A stretch of 64,000 bases of DNA from Micromonospora radicis (GCF_003583405.1 NZ_QXEC01000014.1:1-64000), one strand, 5' to 3'. Shown: positions 1-9,594, counted from the first letter of the stretch. The notes: a model not told the origin generated them from the sequence alone. Made by a program: numbers and translations.

Positions 1-10
1 GCAAGAAACC

Positions 11-43
11 GATGGCCGGCACCCGAGAAGGGTGCCGGCCATC
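11..43. terminator. GC-rich hairpin, probable terminator of an upstream gene
   Basis: A perfect 13-bp inverted repeat (11-23 with 31-43) encloses a 7-nt loop. There is no T-run after it, as is common for actinobacterial terminators. No gene in the window precedes it, so it probably ends a transcript entering from the left or separates that gene from the formate dehydrogenase operon. Confidence 0.55.
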
Positions 44-513
44 GGCATACCCACCGTCGCCAACACACCCCGTGCCGGGCGGCCACCGGACGGAGCCCGA
101 CCCGGACGGGGCTGGGGGCGACCGTACCCGGCACAGGGATCAAGCCTGACCGCCCGAAGCCGGGGCACGGTCGCCCCAACCCCCACCCCAACCAGAGAAA
201 CTCGAACCCCGCCGGAACCGACCGGAGTGAGTCCCCCGCGAGTGGGAACAAGAACAGACGTGGGTCGGTTGTACCGAGCGTCGGTGTGATCCAGTGTCCC
301 CGGGCCTCACCTATATCGCCTTCGCGGAATACCGTTCGGCTGGAGCCGCGTCGTGCCACTCGCCGAGAGGCGACCTGCGCACCGACACCCACCGCCGCCC
401 TCGGCCCGCCTCGGGTCGGGGGCGGTGTCATGCCCGGTTCCGTCGACCTGGCTCGCCGCGGCGGCTCGGCTGGCCTAAGGTCAGGACGGAGAGTGCGGGC
501 GGAGGTGACGAAC
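44..513. other. Non-coding leader upstream of the formate dehydrogenase operon
   Basis: About 470 bp without a convincing gene. Open frames here have arginine- and proline-rich composition typical of out-of-frame GC-rich DNA. A TATATC box lies near 311-316 and could be a -10 element, but I see no clear -35 partner. Promoter and regulatory sites of the fdh operon should lie here. Confidence 0.4.
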
Positions 514-3500
514 GTGGGTCTGCGGGACGTGTTCCTGGGCTGGCCGGTCTTCCGGCAGCTCACCGGCGCCGACCCGCTGGGTCGGGGTGCCGCGGCGCAG
601 TCCGCCCGTTCGGCCGAGCTGACCGCCCGTACCCAGCACGCCGACCGGGTGGCCCGTTCGGTGTGCCCGTACTGCGCTGTCGGCTGCGGTCAGCGGGTCT
701 TCGTGGCCGATGGCCAGGTCACCCAGATCGAGGGCGACCCCGACAGCCCGATCTCCCGGGGGCGGCTCTGCCCGAAGGGGTCGGCCAGTAAGAGTCTGGT
801 CACCAGCCCGCTGCGGCAGACGACTGTGCGTTACCGCCGGCCGTACGCCACCGAGTGGGAGGATCTGGACCTGGAGACGGCGCTCGACATGATCGCCGAC
901 CGGGTGCTCGCGGCCCGCGAGCAGACCTGGGAGGACGTCGACGAGCAGGGTCGTCCGCTGCACCGTACGTTGGGCATCTCCAGTCTGGGTGGGGCGACCC
1001 TGGACAACGAGGAGAACTACCTCATCAAGAAGCTGTTCACCGCGATGGGGGCGCTTCAGATCGAGAACCAGGCGCGGATTTGACACTCCGCCACCGTCCC
1101 CGGTCTGGGGGCCAGCTTCGGTCGCGGTGGTGCGACGGTCTTCCAACAGGACGTGGCCAACGCTGACGTCATCGTCATCCAGGGTTCCAACATGGCGGAG
1201 GCCCATCCGGTGGGTTTCCAGTGGGTGATGGAGGCGCGTAGGCGCGGGGCGAAGGTGTTCCACGTCGACCCGCGGTTCACCCGTACCAGCGCGGTGGCCG
1301 ACGCGTACCTGCCGATCCGGGCGGGGACCGACATCGCGTTGCTCGGTGGGGTGGTCAACCACATCCTGACCAACGAGCTGGACTTCCGGGAGTACGTGCT
1401 GGCGTACACGAACGCCGCGACGATCGTCAGCGACGACTTCGTCGACGCCGAGGACGCCGCCGGGATCTTCTCCGGCTACGACCCGCAGACCGGCAGCTAC
1501 GCGCAGGACTCCTGGCAGTACGCCGGGCACGAGCGGGACTCCGGCAGCGGCGACACCGCGCAGGCGCGGGAGACCGCCGCGGGGCTGCGGCACGAGTCGC
1601 ACGGCGCGCCGATCTCGGGGCAGGCCGAGCGGGACGAGACGCTGCAACATCCGCGCTGCGTCTACCAGATCCTGAAGCGGCACTTCGCCCGGTACACGCC
1701 GGAGATGGTGGAGCGGGTATGTGGTCTGCCGCAGGAGAAGTTCCTGGAGTTGGCGCGTGCCTGGACGGAGAACTCGGGCCGGGAACGGACCGGCTGCCTG
1801 ATCTACTCGGTGGGCTGGACCCAGCACACCGTCGGGGTGCAGTACATCCGTACCGGCGCGATCATCCAGCTGCTGCTGGGTAACGTGGGTCGGCCGGGTG
1901 GCGGTGTGCTGGCGTTGCGCGGGCACGCCAGCATCCAGGGCTCCACCGACATTCCGACGTTGTTCAACCTGCTGCCCGGCTATCTGCCGATGCCGCACCA
2001 CGCCCAGCACCCCACGTTCGACGCCTGGGTGGATGCCATCCGGCATCCGGGTCAGAAGGGCTTCTGGGGTAACGCCCGCGCCTACGCGGCGAGTCTGTTG
2101 AAGGCGTACTGGGGGGACGCGGCGACGCCGGAGAACGACTTCTGCTACGACTACCTGCCCCGGCTCACCGGGGACCACGGCACCTACCGGCAGGTGCTGG
2201 ACATGATCGACGGCAGGATCAGGGGCTACTTCCTGCTCGGTCAGAACCCGGCGGTCGGTTCGGCGCACGGCCGGGCGCAGCGGCTGGGCATGGCGAACCT
2301 GGACTGGTTGGTGGTCCGCGACCTGTTCATGATCGAGAGTGCGACGTTCTGGCAGCGTGGCCCCGAGGTGGCCACCGGCGAGATCGTGCCGCGGGAGTGC
2401 CGGACCGAGGTGTTCTTCCTGCCCGCCGCGTCCCACGTGGAGAAGGAGGGCACCTTCACCCAGACGCAGCGGCTGTTGCAGTGGCGGGAGAAGGCCGTGG
2501 AACCGCCGGGCGACGCCCGTTCGGAGTTGTGGTTCTTCTACCACCTGGGGCGCCGGCTGCGCGAGAAGCTGGCCGGTTCGACGCTGCCGCGCGACCGGGC
2601 GTTGCTGGACCTGACCTGGGACTATCCCACGCACGGTCCGCAGGCCGAACCGGACGCCGAGGCGGTGCTGCGTGAGATCAACGGGTATGACACGAGCACC
2701 GGTCGTCCCCTCGCCGGGTTCGCCGAGGCCCGCGACGACGGTACGACCGCCGTGGGTTGTTGGATCTATGCCGGGGTGTACGCCGACGGGGTGAACCAGG
2801 CGGCGCGGCGTCGGCCGGGCCACGAGCAGGACTGGGTGGCCGCCGAGTGGGGGTGGGCCTGGCCGGCGAACCGGCGCATGTTGTACAACCGGGCCTCCGC
2901 CGACCCGCAGGGACGGCCGTGGAGCGACCGCAAACGTTTCGTCTGGTGGGACGCCGCCGCCGGGCGATGGACCGGTCACGACGTGCCCGACTTCGAGGTG
3001 ACCAAGGCGCCGTCGTACCGGCCGCCGCCGGGCGCCACCGGCCCGGCGGCGCTGGCCGGTGATGACCCGTTCGTGATGCAGGCCGACGGCAAGGGCTGGC
3101 TGTACGCCCCGAGCGGCGTGTTGGACGGCCCGCTGCCGACGCACTACGAGCCGCCGGAGTCGCCGGTGCGTAACCCGCTCTACGCCCAGCAGGCCAACCC
3201 GACCCGCAAGATGTACGCCGACCCGGTGAACTCGACCAACCCGAGTCCGCCGCAGCAGCACAGCGAGGTCTTCCCGTACGTGTTCACGGTCAGCCGGTTG
3301 ACGGAGCATCACACCGCCGGTGGGATGAGCCGTACGGTGGCGCCGTTGGCGGAGTTGCAGCCGGAGATGTTCGTCGAGGTCTCCCCGGACCTGGCCGGGT
3401 TGGCCGGGTTGACCCACCTCGGTTGGGCGCATCTGGTCACCGCCCGCGCGGTGGTCGAGGCGAAGGTGCTGGTGACCGACCGGCTGGTGCCGTTGCGGGT

Positions 3501-3816
3501 GGACGGCCGGGTGATCCACCAGCTGTGGTTGCCGTACCACTTCGGGTACGAGGGGTTGGTCACCGGCGACTCGGCCAACGACCTGTTCGGCATCACCCTG
3601 GATCCGAACGTGCTGATCCAGGAGAGCAAGATCGGTACGTGTGACGTGCGGCCCGGTCGCCGGCCGACCGGGGTGGCGCTGCGCGAGTTGGTGGACGACT
3701 ACCGTGTCCGGTCCGGTGCCGGACCGGGTGCCGCCGCGCCGGCGGTCACCCCGGGTGCGCGGTTCGAGGCCGGCGGTGCTCCTGCGCCGGACGGTGACGG
3801 AGAGGGGAACCGGTGA
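514..3816 (+). CDS. fdh: Formate dehydrogenase catalytic subunit, selenocysteine-containing (in-frame UGA at 1081-1083)
   Basis: Molybdo/tungsto-bis-PGD enzyme that oxidises formate to CO2. I read it as one 1100-residue protein in which TGA at codon 190 is selenocysteine: the frame is open on both sides and the context NQARI-U-HSATV is the active-site signature of FdnG-type enzymes. The N-terminal [4Fe-4S] site is C51-x2-C54-x3-C58 with C86 in LCPKG. The C-terminal part is the usual molybdopterin-dinucleotide-binding region. The GTG start at 514 is chosen because GGAGG at 501-505 precedes it; longer N-terminal readings are low-complexity. The length is close to FdnG (about 1015 aa). No twin-arginine signal follows this start, so the subunit may be cytoplasmic. 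It overlaps the next gene by TGATG. Confidence 0.93.
1081..1113 (+). promoter_or_regulatory. UGA selenocysteine codon and bacterial SECIS-like hairpin
   Basis: Directly after the UGA the sequence can fold with a C-run (1098-1101) facing a G-run (1107-1110) around an apical GGTCT at 1102-1106. In E. coli fdhF the SelB-binding loop is also GGUCU, and counted from the U of UGA it sits at positions 22-26, the same register as here. This is the expected recoding signal read by SelB and tRNA-Sec. Confidence 0.8.
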
Positions 3817-4784
3817 TGGCCGACCCGTACGACCGGTCCGACCCGCAGGACCCGGCCTCGGGTGCCGGCTGGGTCGAGGCGCCACCGCGGATGGGCTTCT
3901 TCACCGACACCAGCGTCTGCATCGGCTGCAAGGCGTGCGAGGTGGCCTGCAAGGAGTGGAACGGGGTGCCGACCTCCGGACTGGACCTGCTCGGCATGTC
4001 GTACGACAACACGGGTGCGTTGACCGCGAACTCCTGGCGGCACGTCGCCTTCGTCGAGCAGCCCCGTCCCGCCGGTCACCGGCCCGCTGCGGATCCGGCG
4101 GGCGCCGCCGCGGCGACCGGCGACCCGGCCGGGCCGGCGTCGGCCACCGGCGGGGAGTTCCTCGGCATGCCCGCCGCCGGGCCGCCCGGCCGGACCGGCA
4201 GCGCGCAGGGCCGCACCGACTTCCGCTGGCTGATGATGTCCGACGTGTGCAAGCACTGCACCCGGGCCGGCTGCCTGGACGTCTGCCCGACCGGCGCGTT
4301 GTTCCGCACCGAGTTCGGCACGGTCGTGGTGCAGGAGGACATCTGCAACGGCTGCGGCTACTGCGTGTCGGCCTGCCCGTACGGCGTCATCGACCGGCGG
4401 GCCGACGACGGCCGGGCCTGGAAGTGCACCCTGTGTTACGACCGGATCGGCGCCGGGATGACGCCGGCCTGCGCGCAGGCCTGCCCGACCGAGTCGATCC
4501 AGTACGGGCAGCTGGACGAGCTGCGGGAGCGGGCCGCCGCCCGGGTCGCCACCCTGCACGAGCGGGGGGTGCCCGAGGCGCGGCTGTACGGTCACGACCC
4601 GCACGACGGCGTCGGTGGTGACGGTGCGTTCTTCCTCCTGCTCGACGAGCCCGAGGTGTACGGGCTGCCACCGGATCCGCAGGTCACCACCCATGACCTG
4701 CCGAAGATGTGGCGGCGGGCCGGGGTGGCCGCGCTGGCCATGGCGGCCGGCGCGGTGGTCGCGTTCCTCGGCGGTCGCCGGTGA
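3816..4784 (+). CDS. Formate dehydrogenase iron-sulfur (electron transfer) subunit
   Basis: A four-cluster ferredoxin-type subunit carrying electrons from the molybdenum subunit to the membrane partner. Cysteine clusters are visible at CIGCKACEVAC near the N-terminus, CKHCTRAGCLDVCP, CNGCGYCVSACP and CTLC...CAQACP. A hydrophobic helix near the C-terminus (GVAALAMAAGAVVAFLGG) suggests a membrane anchor, as in FdnH. A linker of about 60 Gly/Ala/Pro-rich residues separates the first cluster from the rest. ATG 3816 overlaps the stop of the catalytic gene; GTG 3813 is an alternative. The purine-rich AGAGGGG at 3801-3807 can serve as ribosome binding site. Confidence 0.9.
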   Translation: MADPYDRSDPQDPASGAGWVEAPPRMGFFTDTSVCIGCKACEVACKEWNGVPTSGLDLLGMSYDNTGALTANSWRHVAFVEQPRPAGHRPAADPAGAAAATGDPAGPASATGGEFLGMPAAGPPGRTGSAQGRTDFRWLMMSDVCKHCTRAGCLDVCPTGALFRTEFGTVVVQEDICNGCGYCVSACPYGVIDRRADDGRAWKCTLCYDRIGAGMTPACAQACPTESIQYGQLDELRERAAARVATLHERGVPEARLYGHDPHDGVGGDGAFFLLLDEPEVYGLPPDPQVTTHDLPKMWRRAGVAALAMAAGAVVAFLGGRR

Positions 4785-5974
4785 TCCCCGAGCGTCCGTC
4801 GGTGGGCGAGCGGTTCCGCCGTTTCCGGGAGCGGCTGCGCGGCGACACCCCCACGTCGGCCGAGCCCGTCCGCCCCGGTCGGGTGGGCGCCGGCCCGGAT
4901 GGGCGATCCGGCGGTTCCTCGACCGGACCGGTCGACGCCTGCCCGACCGGAGTCACCGGCGGTGGTGGTCGGGCCGGCCGGGGACCTGGTCGGCGTGGCC
5001 GCGCCGACGCCGACCTGGCCGTGCCGCCGGCCGAGTTCACCTCGTACTACGGGCGGCCCATCCTCAAGCCACCGGTCTGGACCTGGGAGATCGCCGCGTA
5101 CCTGTTCACCGGCGGGCTCGCCGCCGGGTCGTCGCTGTTGGCGGCCGGTGGGCAGCTCACCGGCCGACCGGCGGTACGCCGCGCCGGGCGGGTCGCGGCG
5201 CTGGCCGCGGTCACCGCCAGCGCCGGTCTGCTGGTCGGTGACCTGGGCCGGCCGGAACGCTTCCACCACATGCTGCGGGTGGCCAAGCCGACGTCTCCGA
5301 TGTCGGTGGGCACCTGGATCCTCACCGCGTACGGCCCGGCCGCCGGGCTCGCCGCGCTCGCCGAGGCGGCTCCGCTGCTGCCCGAGCGGGGTCCACTGGG
5401 CCTGGCCCGTCGGGTGTTGCCGCCGGTGGGGCGGGTGGCCGGGCTGGCCGCCGCGGCGACCGCCCCGGCGTTGGGCACGTACACGGCGGTGCTGCTCTCC
5501 GACACGGCCGTGCCGTCCTGGCACGAGGCGTACCCCCATCTGCCGTTGGTGTTCGCGGGCAGCGCCCTGGCCAGCGGCGCCGGGGTGGGTCTGCTGGCGG
5601 TGCCGCCCGCGCAGGCCGGCGCGGCCCGCCGGCTGGCGGTGGCCGGTGCCGCCCTGGAGTTGTTCGGGGCGCATCGGCTGGAGACCGGCCTCGGCCTGGT
5701 CGGCGAGCCGTACCGGACCGGTCGTGCCGGTCGGCTGTTGCGGGCCGGGCGGGCGTTGACCGCCGCCGGGGTGGCCGGCGCGCTGCTGGGCCGGCGCAGC
5801 CGGCCGCTGGCCGCGATCTCCGGCGCGGCGTTGCTGGCCGCGTCGGTGGCCACCCGGTTCGGGGTGTTCCAGGCGGGTGTCGCCTCGGTGCGTGACCCCC
5901 GGTACACGGTGCTGCCGCAGCGCGAGCGCCTCGCCCGTCGGCGCGCCGACGACGCGGCGACCGACACACCGTAG
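4781..5974 (+). CDS. NrfD/PsrC-type membrane subunit of formate dehydrogenase
   Basis: Integral membrane quinone-interacting subunit. After a low-complexity N-terminus of about 85 residues, the motif SYYGRPILKPPVWTWEI opens the family domain, followed by about eight hydrophobic segments. NrfD-family subunits carry no haem, unlike the cytochrome b subunit FdnI, so electrons would pass straight from the Fe-S subunit to (mena)quinone. GTG 4781 overlaps the previous stop (GTGA), showing translational coupling; starts further upstream would lie inside the Fe-S gene. Context makes it the third subunit of the selenoenzyme. Confidence 0.85.
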   Translation: MIPERPSVGERFRRFRERLRGDTPTSAEPVRPGRVGAGPDGRSGGSSTGPVDACPTGVTGGGGRAGRGPGRRGRADADLAVPPAEFTSYYGRPILKPPVWTWEIAAYLFTGGLAAGSSLLAAGGQLTGRPAVRRAGRVAALAAVTASAGLLVGDLGRPERFHHMLRVAKPTSPMSVGTWILTAYGPAAGLAALAEAAPLLPERGPLGLARRVLPPVGRVAGLAAAATAPALGTYTAVLLSDTAVPSWHEAYPHLPLVFAGSALASGAGVGLLAVPPAQAGAARRLAVAGAALELFGAHRLETGLGLVGEPYRTGRAGRLLRAGRALTAAGVAGALLGRRSRPLAAISGAALLAASVATRFGVFQAGVASVRDPRYTVLPQRERLARRRADDAATDTP

Positions 5975-6065
5975 CGGGCCTGCGGGAACGCGCCGGTGAC
6001 CCGCGACGGTGGCGGCCGGTCACCTCGCGGTGTCGCCGTGACCGCCCTGTGATCCAATGCTCGGT

Positions 6066-6161
6066 GGAGGCGTTCAGGTGGCTGGTGCCCCTCCCGGTCT
6101 TCAAAACCGGTGTGGTCCGGGATCCGGGCCAGGCGGGTTCGATTCCCGTCCGTCTCCGCCA
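6066..6161 (+). tRNA. selC: tRNA-Sec (UCA anticodon)
   Basis: The anticodon loop CTTCAAA (6099-6105) sits on a 5-bp stem ccggt/accgg and places TCA at 6101-6103, which reads UGA. The acceptor strand GGAGGCG pairs with CGTCTCC, followed by G and an encoded CCA (6159-6161). A long variable arm (about 6112-6131) and the 96-nt length are typical of tRNA-Sec. It lies between the dehydrogenase operon and selA on the same strand. Confidence 0.93.
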
Positions 6162-6182
6162 ACGCTGCGAGGAGATGACCCG

Positions 6183-7487
6183 ATGGGCGACGGTCACGCC
6201 GACCCGCGCCGCCGCGTGCCGCGTACCGACGCGTTGCTGGCGGCGCCGCGGCTGGCCGCCGCCGTCCGCATCCTCGGTCGGGACCGGGTCAGGGCCGCCG
6301 TCCGGCAGGCCCAGGACCGGGTGCGGCGCGGCGAACTCGACCCGGAGCAGGCGACCGAGGCGGCGTTGGCCGGATTACCACCGGCCGCCCCACGCGCGGT
6401 GCTCAACGCCACCGGGGTGCTGCTGCACACCAACCTCGGCCGGGCCGCGCTCTCCGACGGCGCGGTGGCGGCCCTGGTCGCCGCCGCCGGGCACACCGAC
6501 GTCGAACTGGACCTGGACAGCGGGCGGCGGGCCCGCCGTGGCCGCGACGCCCTGGCCGCGCTCGCCGCCGCCGTGCCGCACGCCGAGGCGGTGCATGTGG
6601 TCAACAACGGCGCCGCCGCCCTGGTCCTCGCCGCCACCGCCCTCGCCGTCGACGCGGAGATCGTGGTCAGCCGGGGTGAGCTGGTGGAGATCGGCGACGG
6701 CTTTCGCCTGCCCGACCTGCTCACCAGCACCGGCGCCCGGCTGCGGGAGGTGGGTACCACCAACCGGAGCACCCTGGCCGACTACGCCGACGCCGTCGGC
6801 CCGCGGACCGGTTTCGTGCTGAAGGTGCACCCGTCGAACTTCCAGGTAACCGGCTTCACCTCGGCGGTGCCGGTACGGTCGCTGGCCGGCCTCGGCGTTC
6901 CGCTGGTCGTCGACATCGGGTCCGGGCTGCTCGCCCCCGATCCGCTGCTGCCCGCCGAACCGGACGCGGCGAGCACCCTGCGCGCCGGGGCGAGCCTGGT
7001 CACCGCCAGCGGCGACAAGCTGCTCGGCGGCCCGCAGGCCGGCCTGCTGCTGGGCGCCGCCGGCCTGGTCGACCGGCTGCGCCGGCACCCGCTGGCCCGG
7101 GCGTTGCGGGTGGACAAGCTGACCCTGGCCGCGCTCGCCGCGACGCTCGGCGGTGCCGGCACACCCACCCGCGACGCGTTGCACACCGACCCGGCGGTGC
7201 TGCGGGCGCGCACCGAACGGCTGCGTGACGCGCTCGCCGCCGACGGCCGCAAGGTCGAGGTGGTGCCGGCGGTGGCGGTGGTCGGTGGCGGTGGCGCACC
7301 CGGGGTGGAGTTGGACTCCTGGGCGCTGAGCCTGCCCGAGCGGTACGCGCGGCCGCTGCGCACCGGCGAGCCGCCGGTCCTCGGCCGGGTCAGCCAGGGC
7401 CGGTTGCTGTTGGACCTGCGCTGCGTACCGGACGAGGCCGACGCCGCTGTGCGGGCCGCCGTGCTGGCTGTCGCGGTGGACGACTGA
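6183..7487 (+). CDS. selA: L-seryl-tRNA(Sec) selenium transferase
   Basis: PLP enzyme converting seryl-tRNA-Sec to selenocysteinyl-tRNA-Sec with selenophosphate. The fold-type I core has LNATGVLLHTNLGRA, the cofactor lysine in SGDKLLGGPQ and the aspartate in VVDIGSGLL. At 434 residues it is slightly shorter than E. coli SelA (463). ATG 6183 follows a good GAGGAG; earlier in-frame starts would fall inside tRNA-Sec. The C-terminus ends 2 bp before selB, so the two genes are co-transcribed and probably cotranscribed with selC. Confidence 0.95.
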   Translation: MGDGHADPRRRVPRTDALLAAPRLAAAVRILGRDRVRAAVRQAQDRVRRGELDPEQATEAALAGLPPAAPRAVLNATGVLLHTNLGRAALSDGAVAALVAAAGHTDVELDLDSGRRARRGRDALAALAAAVPHAEAVHVVNNGAAALVLAATALAVDAEIVVSRGELVEIGDGFRLPDLLTSTGARLREVGTTNRSTLADYADAVGPRTGFVLKVHPSNFQVTGFTSAVPVRSLAGLGVPLVVDIGSGLLAPDPLLPAEPDAASTLRAGASLVTASGDKLLGGPQAGLLLGAAGLVDRLRRHPLARALRVDKLTLAALAATLGGAGTPTRDALHTDPAVLRARTERLRDALAADGRKVEVVPAVAVVGGGGAPGVELDSWALSLPERYARPLRTGEPPVLGRVSQGRLLLDLRCVPDEADAAVRAAVLAVAVDD

Positions 7488-7489
7488 CC

Positions 7490-9274
7490 ATGCTGGTGGT
7501 GGCCACCGCCGGGCACGTCGACCACGGCAAGTCGACGCTGGTGCGGGCGTTGACCGGGATGGAACCCGACCGGTGGGCCGAGGAACGGCGTCGGGGCATG
7601 ACCATCGACCTCGGGTTCGCCTGGACGACGCTGCCCTCCGGGGTCACCGTCGCGTTCGTCGACGTGCCCGGGCACGAACGGTTCGTACCGAACATGCTCG
7701 CCGGTGTCGGTCCGGTGCCGGCGGCGGCGGTGGTGGTCGCCGCCGACGAGGGTTGGATGCCGCAGTCCGCCGAGCACCTGGCCGTGCTGGACGCGCTCGG
7801 GGTGGCGTACGGGCTGCTGGTGGTGACCCGCGCCGACCTCGCCGACCCCGGCCCGACCCTGCGGCAGGCCCGGGCCGAGTTGGCGACGACCTCGCTGGCC
7901 GGGGCGCAGGCGGTGGCGGTCAGCGCGGTCACCGGCACCGGCCTGTCCGACCTGCGTGCCGCGCTGGACCGGCTGGCCGCGCGGCTGCCCGGCCCGCAGC
8001 ACGACGCCCCGGTGCGGCTCTGGGTGGACCGCAGCTTCACCGTGCGGGGCAGCGGCACCGTGGTCACCGGCACGTTGGGCGCCGGTGGGCTGCGGGTCGG
8101 TGACGAACTGGTGGTGGCCGGCACCGGCGAGGCGGTACGGGTGCGTGGCCTGCACCGCCTCGGCGAACCGTGCCGCGAGGTCGGTGCGGTGGCCCGGGTG
8201 GCGGTCAACCTGCGTGGGGTAGCCCACGACCGGTTCGTCCGGGGCGAGGCGCTGCTCACCCCGGGCCGGTTCGGCGGCACCGACCTGGTCGACGTACGGC
8301 TGACCGGTGACCCGGTGGCCGACCTGCCCGCCACGCTCACCCTGCACGTCGGCTCGGCGGGCGTGCCCGCCCGGGTCCGGCCGCTGGGTGCGGACACCCT
8401 CCGGCTGCGGTTGGGGCGCCCGTTGCCGCTGCTCGTCGGGGACCGGGCGGTGCTGCGCGACCCCGGCCGACGACACGTGGTGGGCGGGGTGACGGTGCTG
8501 GACGTACTGCCGCCACCGTTGCGGCGTCGGGGTGCGGCGGCGGCCCGGGCGGCCGTGCTGGCCTCCGTGGACGGCCGCCCGGACCTGGCCGGTGAGCTGC
8601 GTCGGCGGGGTCTGGCGCGGGCCGTCGACCTGATCCGGGCCGGGGTGCCGGTGGACGTCGCACCGGTGGCGGGGCAGTGGTTGGCCGATCCGGAACACTG
8701 GCGGCAGCTGTGTGGTCGGCTCGTCGCGGCGGTCGCTGAGTACGCCCGGACGCATCCGTTGGAGCCGGGCGCGCCGGTGGAGGTGCTGCGGCAACGCCTG
8801 GAGCTGCCCGACCGGATTCTGGTCGAGGCGCTGGTGCGGCCGCCGCTGCGGCTCGCCGCCGGGCGGGTGAGTACCGCCGCGGCGGATGCCCTGCCCACGC
8901 CGGTGGCCCAGGCGTTGGCGCTGCTGCGGGCCGACCTGTCGGCCCGTCCGTTCCGGGCGCCCGACGCCGATCGGCTCGCCGCCGTCGGGCTCGGTGCCCG
9001 GGAGATCGGTGCCGCGGTACGCGCCGGTGCGCTGTTGCGGCTGGCCGGTAACGTCCTGCTGCTGCCGGACGCGCCGCAGCAGGCGGTACGGGTGCTGGCC
9101 CGGCTGCCGCAGCCGTTCACGCTCAGTGCCGCCCGGCAGGCCCTGGACACCACCCGCCGGGTGGCGGTGCCGCTGCTGGAGTTGCTGGACCGCGGCGGGC
9201 AGACCCGCCGGCTGCCCGACGACGTGCGGTTGGTGGTGCCGACGCCCGACGAGGTGGCGGCCATGCCGCAGTGA
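7490..9274 (+). CDS. selB: Selenocysteine-specific translation elongation factor SelB
   Basis: EF-Tu-like GTPase that brings selenocysteinyl-tRNA to UGA codons marked by a SECIS. The G1 motif GHVDHGKSTL is at residues 8-17, then DVPGHE (G3) and TRAD (G4). Two beta-barrel domains follow and then a winged-helix C-terminal region that in the family binds the SECIS hairpin. 594 residues is normal. ATG 7490 starts 2 bp after selA. The stop codon lies in the first unit of a 26-bp tandem repeat. Confidence 0.95.
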   Translation: MLVVATAGHVDHGKSTLVRALTGMEPDRWAEERRRGMTIDLGFAWTTLPSGVTVAFVDVPGHERFVPNMLAGVGPVPAAAVVVAADEGWMPQSAEHLAVLDALGVAYGLLVVTRADLADPGPTLRQARAELATTSLAGAQAVAVSAVTGTGLSDLRAALDRLAARLPGPQHDAPVRLWVDRSFTVRGSGTVVTGTLGAGGLRVGDELVVAGTGEAVRVRGLHRLGEPCREVGAVARVAVNLRGVAHDRFVRGEALLTPGRFGGTDLVDVRLTGDPVADLPATLTLHVGSAGVPARVRPLGADTLRLRLGRPLPLLVGDRAVLRDPGRRHVVGGVTVLDVLPPPLRRRGAAAARAAVLASVDGRPDLAGELRRRGLARAVDLIRAGVPVDVAPVAGQWLADPEHWRQLCGRLVAAVAEYARTHPLEPGAPVEVLRQRLELPDRILVEALVRPPLRLAAGRVSTAAADALPTPVAQALALLRADLSARPFRAPDADRLAAVGLGAREIGAAVRAGALLRLAGNVLLLPDAPQQAVRVLARLPQPFTLSAARQALDTTRRVAVPLLELLDRGGQTRRLPDDVRLVVPTPDEVAAMPQ

Positions 9275-9347
9275 TCCGGCACCGGCGGGGCCGGTCGTGA
9301 TCCGGCACCGGCGGGGCCGGTCGTGATGCGGCACCGGCGGGGCCGGG
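9272..9347 (+). repeat. 26-bp tandem repeat, nearly three copies, at the selB stop
   Basis: Units start at 9272, 9298 and 9324. The first two are identical over 26 bp and the third differs by one base over the 23 bp it retains. Each unit begins TGAT and contains the self-complementary-rich core CCGGCACCGGCGGGGCCGG. The TGA of the first unit is the selB stop codon. Confidence 0.85.
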
Positions 9348-9396
9348 TTGGGGTAACCGCCGGCCGGCGGGCCGTCCGGGCACCTACCGTGACGCC

Positions 9397-9594
9397 ATGG
9401 ACCCGAGTGCGGTCTGGCGGGACAGGCAGCACCGGTGGCGGATCGAGGCGTACCGCGCACCGGACCTGCGGTTCGCCATCTTCGCCACCAACGGCACCAC
9501 CGAGTCGGCGCCGCTGTGGCTGTTCGGCATGTCGGCGCTGGCCCGCTGGCTGATGAGCCACAAGATCTCGCTGGACGACCTGGAGACCGACTGA
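9397..9594 (+). CDS. Small conserved-looking hypothetical protein (65 aa)
   Basis: I do not recognise a family. The product is rich in aromatic residues (WRDRQHRWRIEAYR; PLWLFGMSALARWL) and ends in the acidic DDLETD. The balanced composition, unlike shadow frames, and its position in a gap between same-strand genes support a real gene. No strong ribosome binding site precedes ATG 9397. It could be a small soluble or membrane-peripheral protein. Confidence 0.55.
   Translation: MDPSAVWRDRQHRWRIEAYRAPDLRFAIFATNGTTESAPLWLFGMSALARWLMSHKISLDDLETD

Noticed and set aside
286..1083. Formate dehydrogenase as two genes or a nonsense pseudogene
   Set aside because: The interrupting TGA is the conserved selenocysteine position, with SECIS, selC, selA and selB nearby.
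481..3885. 1134-codon open frame antisense to the formate dehydrogenase
   Set aside because: Arg/Pro/His-rich product without any domain; mirror of codon bias in a GC-rich gene.
6057..6182. N-terminal extension of selA
   Set aside because: It would translate through tRNA-Sec; ATG 6183 has its own ribosome binding site.
9272..9347. CRISPR array
   Set aside because: Units are directly adjacent with no spacers; no cas genes in the window.
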